Source: Mucidula mucida
Taxonomy: Eukaryota > Basidiomycota > Agaricomycetes > Agaricales > Physalacriaceae
Direction of reading: 5' to 3'
Assembly (NCBI GenBank): GCA_015501055.1
Contig: JADNYV010000040.1
Coordinates: 1-64,000, forward strand
Length of the DNA stretch: 64,000 nt
How positions within the stretch are numbered: the stretch's first letter is position 1; every line of letters begins with the position of its first letter. Below the pieces are notes generated by a model, which ran no database searches, was not told where the DNA came from, and saw only the letters and a list, made by a program, of their open reading frames with translations. A program made the translations under genes and the position numbers. This document shows positions 24,883 to 37,008 of this stretch, piece after piece.

Positions 24883-25547
24883 GGTGCTGTATTAGTGTCC
24901 CAATGGCCCAATTAATCGATCGCCGGCTCTCCAGAAAAAGGTCGTGAATTTCGTAGAAAGGCGAAGATTCGTTAAAGAGAAGCGAATGAAATAATAAGGA
25001 TAGAGGGAGCCGTAGCGACGGCGCTTGTAGCAAGCGGCTTGACTTTCAACGTCAGAGCTCCTTTCTCAACGTCCCAAAACGGGAACTTTCCCACAAAGAG
25101 CGATCACCTGTCAACAGCCTTTCTTTGCCATTTGTTACCTCCAAAGCCTACATTCACGCGTCCTATCAGCGTACTCACTGACGAGGCGCCGTCATATGGC
25201 TGGGCGGCCTTATCTGAATTGCTATTGGGATCTAACTCTTGAACACACCAAGTTCATGTCTGGCTAAGGTTGCACAACTCAATACGGTCATCATCGCTCA
25301 CCTTCAACTTCATGACATCTTCATCCTTTCGTCTGTTCTAAGTACATTTCGTCCAAAGTTCATCGTGTTGCTTGTCGTCGATCTCTATCTGTTCATCACG
25401 CGCTTCATAGCACTGGTAGTATCATTCCGACAGCGGCTCTTGTTGACCGCGCGCCTTCGACAACATTTTCTCTGAGTTGCGACCTTGAAACGCAATCAGC
25501 CATAGAGACATCAGGTATAAGAGACAATCATTGTCTTGGTAGGTCAG
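24883..25547. other. Myosin upstream region, no gene seen
   Basis: This is the promoter and leader side of the myosin gene. Pyrimidine-rich stretches and short frames on the plus strand show no conserved motif. Confidence 0.45.
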
Positions 25548-25978
25548 TCACTGTACAGGAAGGCGGCTTTGACATGGTAAACTGGATCCGCAATCGACAG
25601 AAAATGGTCCTCGACCGAGGAAGGTCATTCTGTGAGCAATGCAAACTGTGGTGATTGGAAGACCGCACTAGTTGAGGAAAGATTATGTGTGGCGGAGATG
25701 GCGAAATTGACGGCATTGAAGAGATAGAGGCTGGGGAATTCAAGGCGTTTGCACAAGGGACTTACGCTGGAATCTAGATGTCGATTCATAGAAAGTACTT
25801 TTTTCCCTTCATGTTGTTCAAGGAACAAGTACTCTTTACCGTACCCTCTACCTAAGATCAATCTACTGCATAGAAGAGATGCCTTGTTACGACAGATGCC
25901 GGAGACTAGATGGAGATAAGATTTGAACATGAGGGAAACATGCGGCACGTATCTACTCGCGTTTTCCATCATTATCAT
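25548..25978 (-). CDS. Possible small gene or gene remnant
   Basis: From an ATG at 25978 the frame reads MIMMENASRYVPHVSLMFKS and continues to KKVLSMNRHLDSS. There a GTAAGT donor and a TAG acceptor allow a phase-0 join to CGLPITTVCIAHRMTFLG and a stop at 25548. The amino-acid composition is protein-like but I recognise no domain. Nothing upstream or downstream extends it. It may be a lone fragment of a decayed gene. Confidence 0.25.
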
Positions 25979-27672
25979 CTGTAGGAAGCGGTGACTTCTG
26001 CCTCTCAAGATCTCATTTGTTACCTGTCGGAATCGAGGTAGCAGTGTTCCTCATCCTGATCATTATCTCAATCTAAACCTAGTACGCACCCTCAAGCTTC
26101 AAGTTCCACATCTCGATCATCTCTGTATCATGCACATGCAATTGACCCAGGACACTTGCTGTCTCGTCCACTCCTCCTTCCTCCCTGGAGGCCGCCGAAG
26201 CCTCTTCAAGTCCGTCAACCTCAACAGTCGCAAATCAATCATACTTCCCATCCCCACCGGACCTGCGTGTTCGTCCGCGAACTCGTACTCATAGGAAACT
26301 TCTTCGCAGATGCTTCAGCGATATCCCTTCCCAATTCAGCACCAAAGTCGGCGTGGATGTTCACAATCTGACTACACGTCGTCTCTTTTCCAATCTGCGT
26401 GAGGTTACTTGTATGAGTGACTGGCAGACATACATCAAGCTGACTTTGGGACACGAGTCCCAGTCTGGGTATTGCCGGCAGCGAAGGTAGAGAGTCAGCT
26501 CTGGGTATGCTTCTCCACCACCACGAGCAAATATCCCATCATCAACGATGTATAGCACTACTTTGACTTGGACGCCGCAGAAACAGTCTCTGTGCGCCAT
26601 CCAAAAGTGTTCCGCTTCCTCTTCGATGGCAGCTCTCCCGGCATCCGGAGTCCAAGGCGGCTTAAAGAGATCATATACAGTCAGCGCGCCGCTTTCAAGT
26701 TCCCATCTCTCTCGCAGAAACTTCTAAATTGTAATTCAGCTCTGAACGAGTCCTCGGTTGGAGTCAACGGCACTATTCTCAGAAGAGCTAGAGTCAACGC
26801 GCCCCTCCACCTTAGGAAACACACCCACCTCACCATCGTGCGGATCATCCTCTCAGGGTCTCTCAACGTCCGGCCCACATCAAGGAGCTTCCAGGAAACG
26901 TATCTGAAATCCACATCCTCATACGCGACACGCAGTTCGTCCGGGCTGGGCGAGGCCTCACGAACGCCAGAAACTACTGGCACGAGCTGGAGCAGGAGAT
27001 TTTGAGGCCGGGGCAGTTTAGGAACCCACAGCTGTAGGTGCATCTTCATCTTGATTATGGTCAGAGGGGTTTGTTGGACGTGGAGTTGAAGCGGTATGCA
27101 AAATATGCATTGGCTCTCTGCGAGATGCCGGAGCTTATGGCGAGGAATAAATTTGAGCTCCATACAACCCAGTGAGTGCAGGTTTGGACTGAATCCACGA
27201 GCTGATGATAACACACATTAGTTGATCTCCAAGACTGGTCGCTTCCTTCTGAGTAACTCATGAGAAGAAAAGAAAACCTTTAATTATCATTTGTTCGTGT
27301 CTGTTAGTGCCTTGAGATTAGAGCGCGTATTTCTGTACAGGCCTAATCGATGTGTCGCCCTAAGTGACATAGGTCAGTTGCGCAATCCAGGTTGATGATG
27401 CTGAAGAAAGATCACCTTGGAATCTTGTTGAGCAATCGAGGTGAACATCATTCAAGACTTCCCCTCGTCTGGCGCCTTAAATCTCTGGAAGCATAATTCA
27501 AATTAGTGGTTTTTAGTGCAGCTTGCAATCGTCATCCCACTTCAGAGTCTTGAAGAGCACACAGACATCGATTGCAAGCAAATATGTGGATATTGGATAC
27601 ATTTTACACGGGACCGTGTCGGGTCATACAACAGAGGGCGTAGGGCGGTGGAGGTTGGAAAGAAAGCCAAGG
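25979..27672. other. Gene-poor stretch with coding-like relicts
   Basis: Several protein-like stretches in different plus-strand frames are separated by stops, with no intron solution. The best is 26879-27175: it reads IKELPGNVSEIHILIRDTQF, later NARNYWHELEQEILRPG, and, after an in-frame TAG, LLDVELKRYAKYALALCEM. This looks like the end of a decayed gene. No family is recognised. Confidence 0.35.
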
Positions 27673-28006
27673 CTATCGTATAGTCTCTAGAGTCTCCATT
27701 GACGTGACGCTGTTACCACGAATGACCTGGAGGTCGCGTTAGATGGAACGAAACCAAATAAACGGATACGCACTACTGTTCCCAGCGGAAACTTCTCACC
27801 TGGGACACTCTCTTCGTTGGCATCATCGATAACGAGGTTGAGGAAGAGGTCATAGCCGCGCAGTGTGCCAGAGACGCGGCGCCCGCCTTGGAGATGGATG
27901 AAGAGCTTTTTGTCCATAAACTGTAGATGATCGTGATAAGTTCTTGTGCGTGATGAGGAGAATGAATGCAGACCTTTTTGAGCTCTGGTTGAGATGCTTT
28001 CGACAT
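27673..28006 (-). CDS. SMX2: Small nuclear ribonucleoprotein G (SmG)
   Basis: SmG is one of seven Sm proteins forming the ring around U1, U2, U4 and U5 snRNAs in the nucleus. Three exons (28006-27974, 27920-27774, 27726-27673) give 77 residues, the normal size. The protein reads MSKASQPELKKFMDKKLFIH, followed by the Sm1 motif (GGRRVSGTLRGYDLFLNLV) and the Sm2 motif ending in VIRGNSV (the I-R-G-N signature). All RNA-contact residues expected for SmG, including the Asp and Asn of GYDLFLN and the RGN turn, are present. Confidence 0.97.
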
Positions 28007-29305
28007 GGTTGTTTGTCAGTTTCTTCACGCGAAGAAGGCTCTGATGATGGTGGTCGGTGAAGTTGACTGGACGGAGGCTAATGCCAATCACGCATCAACA
28101 AGCTATTCTCAGTCCCGATTAGGATGTCTTCGCCTCTTGCCTTTTCGCGTTTGTTGAAGTTCGCTCGATCCTCCGAGACGCGTCTTTCTACACTACCAAA
28201 CTACCACAGAGGTGTTTTGGTGATGCTGTATCTAAATAAGGATATTCTCAGCCGTGCATTTATACGGGTCACGGAAAACACCTGGCTGCCTTTCCGGATT
28301 ATTCTTCACTTTCTCTCGCGCTGATGTGCATTCCAGGGTTTCATAATACTGATTCAATATATGCGAACACTCTTCTCGTTGTTCTCGTAAGGTTCCTCTT
28401 TCTAGACCTCCACCACATCCCAGCAATTACTTCCGTCCCCACTTGTCTGCATCTTGCTGTGCATTCACTCCCTCTTCGTCTTTGCTTCTCGCTAGGATAT
28501 CAATCTTCTTCTTGTACCTGTGTAACAATGAACACTCGTTGTCGTGGACCAGGTAAAATGGACCTTTACACATGCCGGGTAATTTAAGATGGCTTGTTCG
28601 ACGTCCTGAGGTCTATCATCTCCAACATTGTTCTGTGGAGTAAACCAGTTGGCCGACATAGTATGTGCACCCTCTAGTATACGTATTATAACTCTAGTAA
28701 TATCTCCATATTTACCGTGTACCTCTGGTTGGGAATTACCCCGTAGCGGCGTCCGGTTACACCAAGGTTATTCCACGCACATACAAGACACGATATTCTG
28801 TATGATATCAATTGTGTCGTTGTTCAAAGTTCAGATCCTCACACCGTTTGGTTTTCCTGAAGTCAGCATCGGCAAGTAAACTGTAAGCAGGTGTGTAGCA
28901 AACAGATACCAACAAGCCTCCTCGTGCCCCACTCCCAAGTCGGGTGATTAGGAACTAGGATCATCGCTCCTATTAAGACGACTTCTCTACTGCTTGCTTT
29001 CATACCGTCGTGCACAATCATCTAGTAAGCAGTCCACCACCTCTGGGCGCTTTTGCTCACGGTGGTGCCACTGCAGCCTATACCCTTAGTGCAAACGAAA
29101 ACTACCGCTAGAAGATTCGAGAGTCCAAGGCAAGTTATCGCTTTGACTATGAAACCTGCTTTGACCTGACCGACTACAGCTACACATCACACTCTAGGCA
29201 GGACCTCATTGTATACCATTTATCACTCAACTACGCCAGTACGCAAACTAATCAATTAGTTCGCCTTGCCGTACTGAATAGTGTCGTTGCAGCATTACTC
29301 TGCGA
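28007..29305. other. Intergenic, no supported gene
   Basis: A short plus-strand frame starts 118 bp from the SmG start (28124, MSSPLAFSRLLKFARSSETR) and looks like a mitochondrial presequence, but I cannot extend it through introns to a known small mitochondrial protein. The rest (28330-29300) shows only stop-rich frames. The last part is the leader of the RGG-type gene. Confidence 0.4.
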
Positions 29306-31106
29306 ATGGCGACGACCGCACCTGCTGCCTCCAACCCAAGATGGACTGAGCCTGGCGCAGGGAGCGCATTTGGCGGTGGGCGAGGCGGGAGGAGAGGCGG
29401 TGGTGGCGGGCGACGAGGCGGCGGCGGTGGACGAAGCAGAGGCTCAGCAAGAAAAGCTTCCGAGGAAGCTTCGGCCGACACGCCGTCTGGATCCACGGCT
29501 ACGAAAGACAAGGAGCCACCAAAGGAAGAAGCTAGTACTAGCAAGAAAGATGAACCAAAGCAGGCGGAGGTCAAGAAAGAGGAACCCAGAAGGAAGAAAA
29601 GCCACACTGGAAGCGCGCATTACCGACAAGAAACGAGGCTCTAAACCTACCAAGATTACCTCAACTCCAGCCTCAACTCCAGCTCCTCTTCCTGCGACAA
29701 CTACTTCAAAAGAAAATCCTCGGTCATCCCGCCGTCGTTCAGCGCAGCCCGTTGCTCAGCCTACTGCCCCTGCTCCCCCAGTCATAAATACCTCAGTTCC
29801 CAAGATAAACATCGCTGCCACCTCTTCTCCGACTTCTGCCAAAAAGCGTCGTGCGACTCGGCCCAGCCCGCTTAAACCGTCCTCGTCTCAGTCCTCTCTA
29901 CTTGCGCCACATACGGCCCCTTTACCTCCTGCTGCTGCCAAAGGTTTGGCCGTACAGCCTCCCAAATCTGCACGCGCAGATATCGATGCCTTCGTCGAGC
30001 GAGCGCGCGCAAGCGTAATTAACGGCAGCGAAGGACGGCCTTCAACGCCCGGAAGTCATATCGATTGGGCAGGTGACGACGAGGACGACGGCTTACCGGA
30101 CCTGGATGATTGGGGTGTCACAAGCGTGAAGGATGCATCCCAAGAAGTCGAAATGATTTCGCCCATCATCGTCGATGGCCTCAAGCTCACTCCCCTTCCC
30201 GATCTACAGCCCATTCCCCATACCGAAGGTGAGTTGTCTGCGACTTCGTCACCGAAGTTGCATGTACACCCTTCTCTCCCGTCCAAACCTCAAGCCGCGA
30301 CGCCGGTACTCCCTCACTCTAGGCGGGACAAAGGCGCTGGCATCCGTCCTGTTGGGCGGGGCGGTAAAAACAGCACCGCGAACAGCCGCAACCCCACAGC
30401 GCCGCCATCCCCGAACCCGACTCCCAAATATCTGAACGTCAATGGTAATGGTCCTCCTCCACCACGCAATCCCTCTCCCCATCCGCGTCCTCCGCCATCG
30501 CCGCGGTTCCAGAATCTCATGCCTCATCCACACTCGCCAAATCCGTATGCACAGCCAGCGCCGTTTGTGCATCCCTATTCTAGGGCGCACACGCCCCTGC
30601 AACCGCCTCCTGCCAATGATGGCCTTAGCGCGTCGATCCACGCCCCGAAACCCGCAGATGCAGGAGAGATAACGTTCGCTTCCATTAGTGGGAGTTTCAC
30701 GGACCACACGCATACGACGCCGACTCCTTCGTTCAAGGAGCTCGATGACAATGCGAACAAGAAGAATGAAGGCAGTATTGGAGGCGGAGAGACCGCGTTC
30801 GACCGCCACCTGTTGAGCGCCACGCATGGCCGTGCACACTCAACCGGCCGGCCTTTTTTTGGCAACCCCCGCTTCCGGGAGGGACGCGGGGGTAATTTCA
30901 ACGGCAGCGGGAGAGGGTTTGACAAGTTCGGAAATGGGAACGGACATGTGAATGGGGATGGGCAGGGAAGCATGAACGACAACGGCAATGGGCACGCTCG
31001 GACGCAAAGCGCGCCCCCGAGGAGGCCTGTTATCACGGGCGACGCGATTTCGAGGCTGGCGAGGACGATTAATGGTGCGAAGCCTGTTGCGGCGAAGGAG
31101 GGGTGA
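29306..31106 (+). CDS. RGG-rich disordered protein, candidate RNA-binding factor
   Basis: The start MATTAPAASNPRWTEPGAG is followed by an Arg/Gly box (GGGRGGRRGGGGGRRGGGGG), the kind methylated by PRMT1 and used for RNA contact. A Lys/Glu-rich linker leads into a long Ser/Pro-rich region. Here are a small acidic module (IDWAGDDEDDGLPDLDDWGV, about 30062-30117), proline runs and a C-terminal Gly/Asn-rich segment (NGNGHVNGDGQGSMNDNGNG). It closes with PVITGDAISRLARTI. The N-terminal frame ends at 29644, while the rest lies in another frame that is open throughout, so a join is needed. The only candidate intron, 29570-29654 (85 bp), has a poor GTCAAG donor. No folded domain or known family is recognised. 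Confidence 0.6.
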
Positions 31107-31684
31107 AGGAAAAATGTCTGCGTGGGTGGTTCATTTCAAACCGGATATCAATCAATCATCTATCTATCTATCGTACATACCCTCATGATTCAGTCTTGAC
31201 TATCTATTTATCGTCGTTCTATACGTGTACTATTTTGCTTCTTGCTTTCGGAGTGTAGCATACTATGTGTCCTACGTGGGTTGGATAAAATGAAAACTTA
31301 CTATTGCGCTTTCAATTTCGGATGCGCCACATGATGAGGTGGGTGTTTGAAGCAACACAAGGGTATTCTTGGCTTCTCGAGGAATTGTCCATGTTCATTG
31401 TTACATCTCATCAAGTTTTCCAGCTGCAGCCTTGAATCATCTTCACGAGACCGATTCATCCTATCCCCTAGCTCGAAGCACGTCCACTTGTATCGTATTC
31501 AAGGTCATTCTTCACATTTTCCCACTGCAATCAGGCAGCGCTCCGAGACTCCAGCGGAAGCGTGGCATTGTTGTACGTTCACTGCCGCACACTTAATGAA
31601 AGCATCGCCAGGCCTGTGATATCAAAAAAAAACATTAAACTCATCTCTCCTACTACCACTAGTAATATATACAGCGCACCATCT
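31107..31684. other. Convergent spacer
   Basis: This is the 3' space of the RGG-type gene and the minus-strand PPR-like gene. It holds a short tetranucleotide run (CTAT repeats at about 31159). No gene is seen. Confidence 0.5.
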
Positions 31685-34277
31685 CTACTCCTCCTCCTGC
31701 GGCCTGAACCGCAGCCACCCTTTCCTTTTCATCTTCAACTTGTGCTGGATCTTCCGCGACAGGTTCCGAGGGCGCTTCGCGATCCCGCGGAGCTCCCACG
31801 CCGCCGTCACCATCTCGGACTTCTGCGACGGAGTGTAGATGAGGCCCTGCGCCGCGAGGAACGACGTCGTCGCGATACGCCGGATGAGTAAAGGGTTCAA
31901 GTTGTGATCGGCGAAGGCGTCGTCCTCGTCCTCGCCGTATGTTGGAGTGATACGCGCATCCTTTGGTGTGCTAGGCCACTGTTCGTTGTCAGAGCCATCG
32001 GCAGGTGGCGCAGAAAGCGTAGAGGCTGCGATTGATGCTTTGAGTAGCGATGGTCCCTGCTTCCCAGTAGTTGCCCGTATTTGATTATACTCTGCCCTCT
32101 CGCGGAGGATCTGTGCCCACTCCTCGTGGATGTCCCGTTTGGTGAGCCCGTTGCGGGAAAGAAACACATATTCAGGTTCAAGTGGTTCCAATAATCTTAC
32201 CACCTCCCTGCGCTCTAGCCAAGCCGCTACCCGCATTGCATCCTCTCGCTCAGCCGCCTCCAACACCCTACCTCTCTCCCTTAGCCTCTCCCACCGTCGC
32301 CAGATATCCTTGGACCGTGGTCGCTTGCTTTTGTGCCCCCAGCGCCTATGCCACGCCGACATATCGAGCTTGACACGACGCCGCCAACGAATGACGCGCA
32401 TTCGTCGCATTCTCTTGCGCCCAGGTATGTATTGTTGCGCCTCAGGACTCAGCGGAACGAATGCTACAATGTTCCGCCACAGCTTGCGGGGGACAGCAGT
32501 GCGCCTGCGCATTAAGGGAACATAGATCGGTTTGCGTGCCCATACGCGCCTACCGAGGTATTCTTTGGTGCGCTGTCGGGTGCGTTCGATGATGATACGG
32601 ATATGTGCTTGGAGAGTCTGGATCTCGGATATGTCCCGTTTCAAGAGCTTGATGTGCAAGGCGGGGTTTATGAACTTCTGATGCTGAGTCGGAGGAAGGG
32701 GCGACATGTTCACGGTCGGAGGAACAAGTCCAACTCGCTGCAGAAAATTTTCCTCCTTGACCTCAGGCGAGTAAGCTGAGCCGACCTCGACACCTTTTAT
32801 GGGCTGCCGTTGTACAAACGTCCCAGGTTCCAACGCCTTCGTTATCTCCATTATCCTCACCTCCTCCCGCTTCATCTTCAGGACCCCGGGAATGAGGCGC
32901 TGATCCAGCCACACCATCAGGGCAGTGTGCTTCCGCCTGTTAGCCAGTCCAAAGACGCTAAGAATCATATCCCGATTCACGCTGAAGGTTGGCGCCGGAG
33001 TGTCCCTCCCAAGCCGTTTCCGGCGGGCATGCGCTTGTGTCCTTTCAAGCCTGTAAGCCGCGTAGAGATAATGGCGCGCAAGGACCGCGTGTCCAAAATG
33101 GCAGATACCACGGAGGAGAATGTTGTACGACGATGTATTTGGCTGCGTACTCGGGTATGCCCACCCATCGAGTGACTGTTCACCCCACTCATCATCGTCT
33201 TCCTCATCATACGCCTCTATGCCCTTGACCTCGGAGGTAAGGACTTCAAAGGCGCTTACAAGTCTCCCGACGTCGCCTCTTCGAAACAACCACTCCAGAA
33301 GGGCATTGAGACTCGCCGCACTAAAATGTAGTGGTCTGTCCGGAGGAACCAACAGTCCGACCTCTGGTTTCTCCAAGACAGGTCGATCTGGCGCTTGCAA
33401 GTCGATACGATAGCCCCATTTGAGTAGCCACTTGAATTGCGTATCGTTGCAAAGGCTGGCCGCCACCCTCATCACCAAGTCCCAGTTCATACTCGTCACC
33501 AACTCCTTTCGCTCTCGCATCAGCACCAGCACAGCGTGAAAGCTGCGTTTAGCTGCAGTTTGGCGCACGGCCTGGAGTTTGACGCGTGACGGAAGTGCAA
33601 GGCGGTTTGCGATGGCTTGAAGTGTATATCCAATAGACGAACGCGAAGGGAGAATGGCAGATTTGGCCATCTCCGAGAGAATGGACATGCATCCCAGGTG
33701 GTTTCCGACTGCGGCGAATTGCTTGAGAATGTGGTTATAGTCGTCGACGGCGGACCATGCTGCGTCGTCGGATACTTGTGCGGCGCGTGCGTCTCGTATG
33801 TTCCTGACTATAAATGAATCAATCTTTAAACACGCCACAGTGAAAGCTGTTCTGACCGACAATTCGAAGCCGGTCCTCTCCGCTAAGAGCTGCTCTTGGC
33901 CCGCTCTGCTTTGGTCTCCGAACGCTGCCCTCCTTGAGTTTTTTCTCTGTTGGGGTCACCTTGCGCAGGGCGAGTTGATGTATATGCAAAGGAATGCCAG
34001 TGGGAGTAAGCGCGAGACAGGCGGAAGTGTAGGTGTTGTAGGCAGATGTCGGGTTTTTGTGATGATTTAATGAACGCAGGAGGTTGGAGATGACGGAGAA
34101 GTCTGTATAGGACGACTTATCCAGCGGCAGATTCGCCGATATCCCGTCTTTCTGTAAGACTGTGGCCAGCCGCGTGCTCGCGTCGGGCTTTTTGGTCACC
34201 GCGTCCAATCCCGCCGTAGTTTTCGCGTCGTTATGAACAGCACGGCGTATCGTCCATAGCAGGGCGCCACCGCGCAT
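31685..34277 (-). CDS. Large PPR-like protein, probably mitochondrial
   Basis: Two exons (34277-33857 and 33807-31685) joined across a 49-bp phase-1 intron give 847 residues. The start MRGGALLWTIRRAVHND is rich in Arg and hydroxyl residues without acids, as in a mitochondrial presequence. The middle has helical pairs resembling pentatricopeptide units (for example DDYNHILKQFAAVGNHLGCM and TSSYNILLRGICHFGHAVLA). The last third is unusually basic, with many Trp and Arg (RRMRVIRWRRRVKLDMSAWH), ending RFRPQEEE. Such proteins usually bind organellar transcripts. No catalytic domain is seen. The family call rests on the helical-repeat look and targeting signal, not on a clear consensus, so RNA binding is inference. 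Confidence 0.75.
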
Positions 34278-34450
34278 AACCTGCTCGTTCCGAAATCGTC
34301 GTCGTTCGAGACAGAGGGTACGCCACACCTCTGAATATTTTGCTAAACGGTTCGCCAGAGAAAGAATTTGGACTGGACCGGGGTGTAGTGTTTGGCATCG
34401 GGGGCGTTGCGGAATAACGCGACACTGCTCTGATTCGTCTCACGGCAGGG

Positions 34451-35220
34451 CTACAATACAATGACCAAATACCGAACGGTGCCTAATACTAATTGCCTCC
34501 CAGGTCGTTGTAGCGCTATCAGCACCAGAACAACCGCAGAGAGCGTACCATAGCTCGTCAACATCTGGATGTATATCGTAGGCGCGCCGGAAACCCACAC
34601 CCAAATCGTAGTTTGAAGAACTATACAACACATTCCCAGTACCAGGCAGATGTACACTGCAAATGCGAAAGGCAGAGTCAAGTAGCAGCTGAGCAAAGCA
34701 GCAGAGCTACGCACAGTACCATGCGAGGCACATCATCGCCTTGCTGGAAGCGTGAGGGAATACACATATCTTCTCTACATTGCGCTTCGGGTCATCTGCA
34801 TCGACCTGCACACACACAGTCGTCCTCCGCAGCACCATGAGATGGCCAATCAAAATGACAGCTGCTATGGTGGAGGTGCTGTTACAGGCTATACCGAAGA
34901 ACGACGTGACATATAGAAAGCTTCGACTGCTTTCCCTTGACTTTACCGCCTCGTTGATGATGGTCAACAGCGTCACAGATAGTACGGCCAAGAGGAAGGA
35001 CTATGTGACCATTGGGCACCTTGTACTTGCGAACAATAAGATACGAGACATACGACTACGGCGCTGGTCTGGAAGGATGTAATGCAACGTCCTCGGATCG
35101 TTCCCACTGCGAGAATGTCTGTTAGTGCGCGAACAGCACGTGCTTGAACGACGTACAATAGAGCGATCCCGCTACTAGTCGGGATGGGCGCGAAAGGTCA
35201 GAGAAACAACTTGAAAACAT
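34451..35220 (-). CDS. Possible multi-pass membrane protein, model incomplete
   Basis: Starting from MFSSCFSDLSRPSRLVAG at 35220, a consensus 50-bp intron leads to a second exon. A 60-bp intron then leads to ESSRSFLYVTSFFGIACNST and a hydrophobic AAVILIGHLMVL segment. Further hydrophobic stretches follow (AFAVYICLVLGMCCIVLQ). It resembles the seven-helix-like membrane proteins common in agaricomycetes. I cannot find one set of introns that keeps all hydrophobic parts in a single frame, so it may be a decayed copy. Confidence 0.3.
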
Positions 35221-36678
35221 GTTTGTAAGAAGTGAATTTTACTGTGTGCTTGAACAGTGGAATCGCCATTATAAATAAATATGCATGGAGAGGGAGCTCG
35301 GACTAGAGACATCCGGTAATCCTTCGATACGTTCATTAATTTGTGTAGGAGCAAGACATGCAGCGGTGTCTAATATCGTGCTAGCCTTGTAGTGAGTGGT
35401 GCGTTAGAACGTGTCAAGCGTGAGGATTCCATGAAACATCAATGAAACGGAGATGGAGATTCAGTGCTCAAGAGAAGATGGGATTTGAGCTCGCACGCCC
35501 CAGCAAACATATCAAAAGAGCTTTTAGCAGGTAAAGATTCGATACTTGATACTGAACAATATAATAAGAATAGGGCTGCTAAGAAGAAAAAAAAAAGGGA
35601 AAGAATTGACCACGCAGCCATCTAACCTGTAACGTTTTGGTAGGATACCGTTGCGCCAGGTAGCCATGCAAGGAAATGTGGCGTGAAGTTCGGGATTGCC
35701 CACGCCAATAAGTTGCGTTTCAAAATCTTGAAGACAAGGTTGTGGCAATGAGGCAATGGAGTAGAACCGATGCAACTGAGAACTGCGCTCCTGGAAGATG
35801 TACTATTGGACGTCTTACAAGCGCACAGATCGTCTTGTTGTTGAGACATCATCAGGGCATCATAACAAGCAGAGCGCAGCACGTTCCCATTTAAGACGAG
35901 TGTCAAGGCCACGAGACCACACGTCGCGCGAAAAGACGTTTCAGAACGAACCCCATCAGCACTGTATCAGGTACCGTTGGAGAGGTAATCCGGTCTATAA
36001 TGAAAAAACAAGAGTATCCTAAAGACGTTGAACTTGAAGGTCTCCAGGACACTGTTTCTCATACTCATCGGTCCAGACAGTCAAAACCGTCATCAGCGTC
36101 GTCAGATTAGAGCTAGGCAGACAGTCGGATACGGGAAAAAGTGAGTTGCGTCGACTTTGCGCGCGCGCGCTGCAGAAAGTCAAGCTACAGTATGTCGAGC
36201 GAGATTTGGCGACGGGATATCTCGGTATGATGCTTCCGCATTGGTGAGGGATCCACGAGAGAGATGCATCCTGATTAGCAGCCTGCCAAGGTAGAACATT
36301 CTGAAAGGCGCTCGAATGAAGCTTGAGGCTTCTCCACGAGCGTCGGACGAAGCGGTGGAGATTCAAGCACCTAATGTACGACCAAATAACGCGACACCGC
36401 CACATCCTTACCCGTCTTTGCCGATCATGTTTTCTTCCTTAAGTTCACCTTGACTGACTCCTCAGAGGAAGTCTCAGACGCCCCAAGGACAACTCTTTGG
36501 AACTCATTTGTATGTTTCCTCAAGTCTTTATCGTAGATTACAGACATAGCCTCCTACCGCACAATCAATCAACGGCCCACATATCGGAACTCAAGTCATG
36601 GACTATACTGATACTGCTACGCAAGGTGACGGTAAAGCTATCTTTGTTTCTACCGTCGGAGAAATCTTACGACTCACT
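35221..36678. other. No confident gene; coding-like scraps
   Basis: On the minus strand, protein-like runs occur at about 35622-35912 (a Cys-rich stretch around LCACKTSN) and 36019-36405, but frames break without consensus introns. A short alternating GC run lies near 36160. Nothing here is recognisable as a family. Confidence 0.4.
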
Positions 36679-36915
36679 TCATAATGCCAGCTGACCGCCG
36701 CCTGATGAATCAACTGCATTGGCAGCAGATGACGCATTGCCTTCGGTTCGCATTCTGCCGAGCGTTGTAGAATGAGTCCTGATTGATGCAAGGTAAGTGC
36801 TACGATTTTTATCAACACCCAAACACGACCTTTCGCTCAGAGTCGGTATACTGGCTAGAATTCGGTTGAATTCCTCATCCAGATGACCAAAAGCATCGTC
36901 TCCAAAGATGGGCAT
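36679..36915 (-). CDS. Possible small protein, divergent from the C2H2 gene
   Basis: The frame from ATG 36915 to the stop at 36679 encodes 78 residues beginning MPIFGDDAFGHLDEEFNRIL. The first about 28 residues look like a helical, acidic start. A GTCGTG...CAG intron would remove about 50 bp and keep the frame usable. No family is recognised. Support is composition and the position, 93 bp from a divergent gene with a TATA box. Confidence 0.25.
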   Translation of the reverse strand: MPIFGDDAFGHLDEEFNRILASIPTLSERSCLGVDKNRSTYLASIRTHSTTLGRMRTEGNASSAANAVDSSGGGQLAL

Positions 36916-36943
36916 CCTCCTAGCATCAAGATGGCTGGGAAAC

Positions 36944-36950
36944 TATAAAA
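36944..36950 (+). promoter_or_regulatory. TATA box of the C2H2 gene
   Basis: TATAAAA lies 59 bp upstream of the ATG at 37009. The short distance implies a brief 5' leader. Confidence 0.55.
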
Positions 36951-37008
36951 AGTACGCGGTTGCGTCGACAACATTCAACATAGCGCATTCCTACTAAGTC
37001 TCGTACTC

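Noticed and set aside
29370..29560. An early start for the second frame of the RGG gene (MAVGEAGGEAVV...)
   Set aside because: That part is the RGG box read in the wrong frame. The RGG reading from 29306 is far more likely to be coding.
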